Source: Acidimicrobiales bacterium
GTDB lineage: Bacteria; Actinomycetota; Acidimicrobiia; Acidimicrobiales; JANYDT01
Assembly (NCBI GenBank): GCA_025358985.1
Contig: JANYHQ010000586.1
Span: 1 to 10,167, forward strand
DNA: 10,167 nt
Direction: 5' to 3'
Part shown: piece after piece, positions 6,923 through 10,167 of the stretch
How positions within the stretch are numbered: position 1 is the stretch's first letter
Layout: each line of letters starts with the position of its first letter
Made by a program: the position numbers and the translations under genes
Notes under the pieces: model-generated
Told to the model about the DNA's origin: nothing
Database searches by the model: none
The model's input: the letters and a program-made list of their open reading frames with translations, nothing else

Positions 6923-7680
6923 TGCTGGCGACGAAGCAAGGGCCGCAATATCGATCGAGGCAGTAGTCGCAACCCGTTCATCACCAGCCCCACTGGCCGA
7001 GGCACCCACACAACATGGGCATCGTGGTCCATCCCTTTGACCACGGCTGCAGCCACTGCATCTGCAGTGGTGGCCATGGGCCTGTCGGCCATGCCTGCGG
7101 TCATGGCGGTGCGTACGAATCCGGGACGGACCACCAACACGCTGGCTCCACTGGGTCGCAACAGATCATCCAGCGCGCAGGCATAGGCATCCAATCCGGC
7201 CTTGGATGCACCGTAGATGGGGTTGTCGGACCGCACCAAGAAACCGGCGACCGATGACAGCACCACCAGGGTGCCATGGCCTTGGTGCTGTAAACGGGAA
7301 CTGGCGGCGGCCATAACTCCCATGGTTCCACCCATGTTCACCGCAACCACCCGAGCAATGGCTACGGGGTCGGCGTCAATGCCCTGTTCATCGGCCAGCA
7401 CCCCCACGGCGCAGATGACCACATCCAGATCGCCCACCATCTCCGTGGCTCGGTCGATGAGGTCGCGATGACGAGAGGAATCCACAACATCGAAATCCAG
7501 GAGCGACACCTCAATGTTGACATGCTTGAGCGTGGCCGCCCGCAACGCCAGTCCCACCGGATCACGGCCTGCCAACACCACACGAGTGGCACCGCGATCG
7601 ACAAGAGCGCGACATATGGCAGTGCCGATGTCGCTGGTACCACCGAGTAGCAGCACGCTGCGAACTCCAACTGCACTCAT
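6919..7680 (-). CDS. dprE2: Decaprenylphosphoryl-2-keto-ribose reductase DprE2 (SDR family)
   Basis: DprE2 reduces the 2-keto sugar made by DprE1 with NADH, completing epimerisation of polyprenyl-phosphoryl ribose to polyprenyl-phosphoryl D-arabinofuranose, the arabinosyl donor for envelope arabinans. The 253 residues match the family's usual length (about 254). They show the nucleotide motif GGTSDIG (13-19), a DprE2-like variant of the SDR TGxxxGxG, then NMGG (115-118), the catalytic Ser143 in LSSVAG, and YGASK with Tyr156 and Lys160. RPGFVRTAMTAG (185-196) and the C-terminal VWVPRP...LLPRSILRPL pattern are characteristic of DprE2 rather than generic SDRs. It follows dprE1 by 18 bases and overlaps the esterase start by ATGA, so the three are very likely one transcript. 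A generic SDR is the alternative, but the dprE1 neighbour makes it unlikely. Confidence 0.92.
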   Translation of the reverse strand: MSAVGVRSVLLLGGTSDIGTAICRALVDRGATRVVLAGRDPVGLALRAATLKHVNIEVSLLDFDVVDSSRHRDLIDRATEMVGDLDVVICAVGVLADEQGIDADPVAIARVVAVNMGGTMGVMAAASSRLQHQGHGTLVVLSSVAGFLVRSDNPIYGASKAGLDAYACALDDLLRPSGASVLVVRPGFVRTAMTAGMADRPMATTADAVAAAVVKGMDHDAHVVWVPRPVGLVMNGLRLLPRSILRPLLRRQQ

Positions 7681-7698
7681 GGACGACTCACGTCCGTC

Positions 7699-9051
7699 TC
7701 ACGAGAAGGAGTCCAATAGGCCCAGCCGAGACCCCAGGTCAGAGTTCATGTTGCCCTTTGGATCAAGTCGATTGCGGACCTGTCGCCACTCATCGAGACG
7801 GGGATACATGGTGGGCAGATGCTGAGCGGTCATGCGCACGTCTTTGGCCAGGTACACCCGGCCTCCTACCTCAGCCACTGCGTCGTCGGCGCAGTGAAGT
7901 GCGTCCCATAGACCAGGGGCGTTGGCGGGGATGTCCAAGGCAATGGTCCAACCGGGCAGCGGAAACGACATGGGCGCCAGTGACGCTTGACCCATTTGTT
8001 TCAGCGTGCAGAGATATACCGGCAGCGTTGCCAGACGTTTGGAAATGCCAATGAGTACATCTTCAGCGCCATCGGGGATGGCAACCTGATATTGGATGAA
8101 CCCGTGCCGGCCGTACAGCCGATTCCAATTCGCGACCGCGTCGAGAGGCCATAGCACTGATTCGATGGGCACCCGCTTCTGAGCCACAGTGCCGACTCGA
8201 CCCACGTGGCGGCGAGCACTGATGACCTTGGCGGCGTTGAGAAAAGCCAGACGTTGTGGTCCGAGGACGGACACCGATGTACGAGGACAGGGCAGTGGAG
8301 AGCGCAACTGATGAGACTTGCGCGATGCATCGAATGCGCAAGCGTCGATATGGTTGGCGGCACTCACCACCCCGACGCCCCGATGGCGACTACGTAAGTC
8401 CACCCAGGCCGCCACGTGGTGATGAGATACCGCCAATTCCCGCATGAGACTCATCGTTTCCGCAAACGAGTCGGCCATTGCAGTGGTCTCGGTCATCCAA
8501 CCGGACTTGTCGGCAATCATCCGCAGCGTGGCCGAGACGATGACCCCGGTGAGACCCATCCCCGCAACGGTGGCCCAGAACGCATCCGGGTCTTCGGTGG
8601 CGCTGAAGTGATGCTCTACACCCGACCCATCCACCAAGTCGATCGACACCACGTGCTGGCCAAAACTTCCAACGTGTACATGGTTCTTTCCATGCACATC
8701 AGCAGCGATACACCCGCCTACTGTGGCGTAACTGGTGCCAGGGACCACCGGCAGAAACCAACCCTGCTTCAACAACTCCTGACACACCTGGCGGATGGTG
8801 TGGCCAGCTGACACCTTCACCGTGGCAGAGACCAGGTCCAACGTGATGGCGCTGGGGTCGGCAGTTACATGGACTACCGCTCCACCCCCGCGCTGAGCAG
8901 CATCACCGTACGAGCAACCCCCGCCTCGGGCAATCATCCCGCGACCGCGATGTTCGACATCGGTGCCTGGCTCGAACGTGGCAGAAACAGCAGTGGAACC
9001 TGAGACACCGCCAAATCCCACCAGGAACTCGGTTCTTGGATCGATGTTCAC
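7699..9051 (-). CDS. dprE1: Decaprenylphosphoryl-beta-D-ribose oxidase DprE1 (FAD-dependent)
   Basis: DprE1 oxidises polyprenyl-phosphoryl ribose at C2, using FAD, as the first half of the epimerisation completed by DprE2; in mycobacteria it works at the periplasmic side of the membrane. The 450 residues are near the usual 460. Visible marks are the FAD-domain IARGGGCSYGDAAQ (40-53), PVVPGTSYATVGGCIAADVHGKNH (101-124, with the active-site histidine His120), FWATVAGMGLTG, FIQYQVAIP (318-326), SFPLPGW (362-368), and LAKDVRMTAQ (401-410) with the conserved catalytic lysine Lys403. At the position of the mycobacterial Cys387, the covalent target of benzothiazinones, this protein has Ala371 (GWTIALD). 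The N-terminal segment before SYGD is about nine residues shorter than I recall for the mycobacterial enzyme. GTG 9051 is the earliest start because an in-frame TAG lies nine bases upstream of it; no clear Shine-Dalgarno is present. Confidence 0.94.
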   Translation of the reverse strand: MNIDPRTEFLVGFGGVSGSTAVSATFEPGTDVEHRGRGMIARGGGCSYGDAAQRGGGAVVHVTADPSAITLDLVSATVKVSAGHTIRQVCQELLKQGWFLPVVPGTSYATVGGCIAADVHGKNHVHVGSFGQHVVSIDLVDGSGVEHHFSATEDPDAFWATVAGMGLTGVIVSATLRMIADKSGWMTETTAMADSFAETMSLMRELAVSHHHVAAWVDLRSRHRGVGVVSAANHIDACAFDASRKSHQLRSPLPCPRTSVSVLGPQRLAFLNAAKVISARRHVGRVGTVAQKRVPIESVLWPLDAVANWNRLYGRHGFIQYQVAIPDGAEDVLIGISKRLATLPVYLCTLKQMGQASLAPMSFPLPGWTIALDIPANAPGLWDALHCADDAVAEVGGRVYLAKDVRMTAQHLPTMYPRLDEWRQVRNRLDPKGNMNSDLGSRLGLLDSFS

Positions 9052-9092
9052 ACCGTCACACTACGAATCTTTCGGCCATTGCTGGTACCCAG

Positions 9093-9914
9093 TCATGATG
9101 CCTGGGCCGAGGAATCCAGTTCGATGACATCTGCCTTGGTTTTCGTGAGGTAATAGACAATTGCGGTAATCGTGACGAGGAACACGGCACTAACCACGGT
9201 GGTACCGAGCCCCAAGCCTCCGTCTACCTTGTCGGCGGACAGATAGTCGCCGATCGATGCGCCCAGCGGCCGCGTCACGATATATGCCAGCCAGAAGGCC
9301 AGGATGGCGTTCAGCTTGAACACGATGTGAGCAATGGCGACGGCGGCGATAAATGCTGAGAAGATGAGAGCCGCTTTCCAAAAGCTGTGAAAATACTTCT
9401 CTGCCAGAAGGTCGCCGGCGGCAGTACCCAGCGTGAAGCTGCAAAGAATGGTGGCCCAGTAGAACCCCTCCCGCTTGCTGGTGTAAATCGAATGAATGGA
9501 CAGCGTCTTCTCGCTGGCATACCAGATGGCGAAGCTGGCGATCAGTGCGATGGAAAAGATGATGGTGAGTGGCTGGAGAGCAACGCCGCGAGTGTCGTGC
9601 AGGTAGTCAGTGATGAGTGTGCCCACGACACTGATCAACACCACTACCAGCCAGTACACGGCGGGAACATACATGCGCAGTCGAAACTGAAACACCATGG
9701 CCACCACTAACAAGGCGCCCATCACGAAGAATGTCCCTACAAGACCAAACTTCAGGGTGGTGTTGAAGTAGTCCGACACGGTCTCGCCCACTGTGGTGGC
9801 CAAGATCTTCACCACCCAGAAGAAGATGGTGGCTTCCGGTACCTTGTTCAGCATGGTCTTGATGCCGACCTTGGTGCGATCGGATGTGGCCTGATTGACG
9901 GCTGAGTAACTCAC
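9093..9914 (-). CDS. DUF347 / COG4705 four-repeat integral membrane protein
   Basis: The 273-residue protein is an integral membrane protein built of four tandem units, each with two hydrophobic helices, matching the DUF347 repeat (PF03988, COG4705). Each unit has a tryptophan followed at exactly +10 by glycine and at +15 by aspartate: W33/G43/D48, W88/G98/D103, W153/G163/D168, W208/G218/D223. Segments read VGETVSDYF, VGTLITDYL, LGTAAGDLL and LGASIGDYL. Four acidic residues in equivalent membrane positions suggest a pseudo-symmetric transporter or channel, possibly for a cation, but the biochemical role is not known to me. GTG 9914 is chosen because GAGGAG lies five bases upstream (9920-9925). 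It follows a histidine kinase gene on the same strand after 96 bases and precedes dprE1 by 41, so its transcript could include either. Confidence 0.88.
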   Translation of the reverse strand: MSYSAVNQATSDRTKVGIKTMLNKVPEATIFFWVVKILATTVGETVSDYFNTTLKFGLVGTFFVMGALLVVAMVFQFRLRMYVPAVYWLVVVLISVVGTLITDYLHDTRGVALQPLTIIFSIALIASFAIWYASEKTLSIHSIYTSKREGFYWATILCSFTLGTAAGDLLAEKYFHSFWKAALIFSAFIAAVAIAHIVFKLNAILAFWLAYIVTRPLGASIGDYLSADKVDGGLGLGTTVVSAVFLVTITAIVYYLTKTKADVIELDSSAQAS

Positions 9915-10010
9915 GGTTGCTCCTCGTAGGGTGAGTGGATGCGGTCGAAGCTAAACAATTCACGGTTCACCACTGCTGAGGTCTTGGTAACCACATAGCA
10001 AAATATTGCG
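9915..10010 (-). other. Intergenic region between the histidine kinase and the DUF347 gene
   Basis: These 96 bases hold the Shine-Dalgarno of the DUF347 gene at the low end and an A/T-rich patch with GCAA-4-TTGC symmetry (about 9998-10009) right after the kinase stop. The symmetry is too short and lacks a T-run, so I do not call a terminator. A promoter for the DUF347 gene could lie here, but no convincing hexamer pair was found. Confidence 0.4.
9920..9925 (-). promoter_or_regulatory. Strong Shine-Dalgarno GAGGAG of the DUF347 gene
   Basis: On the minus strand GAGGAG lies five bases before GTG 9914 and fixes that unusual start codon. The surrounding CTACGAGGAG string is identical to that before the small secreted protein gene. 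Confidence 0.8.
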
Positions 10011-10167
10011 CTACGCAGGGAGAACGATTTCAAACCGGGGAGCCGGTCCGGCTGATGCCAACCGGAGTTGTCCGCCTTCTGTTTCCACCAAACGTCGAGC
10101 CAACGCCAAACCAATGCCGTGCCCCTGGGCCGTGTCGGCTCGTCGCTCGCTGAGCACTCGTTGGTCA
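10011..10167 (-). CDS. Sensor histidine kinase, C-terminal tail only (runs off the window)
   Basis: Reading the minus strand from the right edge gives 51 residues ending at TAG (10013-10011). They contain RADTAQGHGIGLALARRLVE, which is the end of the ATP-lid and the G2 box (GHGIGLALA) of the HATPase_c domain, followed by TEGGQLRL and a final beta strand FEIVLPA. The RADTAQ-GHGIGLA pattern recalls PhoQ-like membrane sensor kinases, so a two-component system with its response regulator probably lies beyond the right edge. The gene is on the same strand as the DUF347 gene. The remainder, including the phospho-acceptor histidine and sensor region, is outside the window. Confidence 0.85.
   Translation of the reverse strand, partial: DQRVLSERRADTAQGHGIGLALARRLVETEGGQLRLASAGPAPRFEIVLPA

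Noticed and set aside
6923..7009. N-terminal extension of the esterase (29 extra codons)
   Set aside because: It overlaps the dprE2 coding region and precedes a clean signal peptide; the ATGA overlap at 6922-6919 fits the shorter start.
7053..7070. Inverted repeat CCACTGCA-tc-TGCAGTGG
   Set aside because: It falls inside dprE2 in a codon run for alternating Ala/Val/Asp residues, with a loop too small for a hairpin; probably a by-product of coding repetitiveness.
9911..10114. A 67-codon minus-strand open frame upstream of the DUF347 gene
   Set aside because: Another minus-strand frame across 10011-10167 reads as a histidine kinase G2 box and C-terminus, so this frame is a shadow for half its length and resembles nothing in the rest.
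1..10167. Mobile elements, CRISPR arrays, tRNA or rRNA genes
   Set aside because: No transposase or integrase motif, direct-repeat array or tRNA-like cloverleaf was seen; nearly all bases are accounted for by ordinary protein genes.

Overview
The window looks like a chromosomal segment of a moderately high-GC actinobacterium. Four things point that way. There is a polyphosphate-glucokinase-type ROK kinase, an Actinobacteria-typical family. There is a DprE1/DprE2 pair, the epimerase that makes polyprenyl-phosphate D-arabinofuranose. There is an actinobacterial-style GT39 membrane glycosyltransferase (YkcA/B-like). Many genes also use GTG starts or lack a clear Shine-Dalgarno. It need not be a mycobacterium: the gene order does not match the mycobacterial arabinogalactan locus. 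I lean towards a deep actinobacterial lineage such as Acidimicrobiia, but that is inference.

Layout from left to right. (1) Positions 1-2004, plus strand: the 3' part of glucose-6-phosphate dehydrogenase (zwf) overlaps by ATGA a polyphosphate/ATP glucokinase (ppgK). Together they form a two-step route from glucose to glucose-6-phosphate to 6-phosphogluconolactone plus reduced nicotinamide. (2) 2019-2303, minus: a TatA-type twin-arginine translocase subunit, convergent with ppgK. (3) 2353-4422, plus: a large GT39 polytopic glycosyltransferase with an extracytoplasmic C-terminal domain. (4) 4425-4721, minus: a small Sec-secreted protein with two cysteines. (5) 4909-6126, plus: a lipoprotein serine hydrolase of the beta-lactamase/class C PBP family. 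(6) 6128-9051, minus: a compact operon dprE1, dprE2, secreted PF00756-type esterase, the last two overlapping by ATGA. (7) 9093-9914, minus: a DUF347/COG4705 four-repeat membrane protein. (8) 10011-10167, minus: the C-terminal tail of a sensor histidine kinase running off the right edge.

Functional theme. Much of the window concerns the cell envelope: polyprenyl-linked arabinose synthesis, a GT-C glycosyltransferase, an exported esterase, a lipid-anchored penicillin-binding-protein-like hydrolase, a small exported protein and a Tat component. zwf/ppgK feed the pentose-phosphate pathway, which is also the source of the ribose phosphate that DprE1/E2 ultimately convert, but that link is inference from pathway knowledge. 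Genes are packed very tightly: three convergent pairs are separated by 14, 2 and 1 bases, and two co-directional pairs share ATGA overlaps.

No tRNA, rRNA, CRISPR array, insertion sequence or phage gene was recognised. I did not find a clearly undescribed multi-gene system. The observations most worth checking are the DprE1 with alanine at the benzothiazinone-cysteine position, the dprE1-dprE2-esterase unit, and the exact four-fold W-x9-G-x4-D periodicity in the DUF347 protein.
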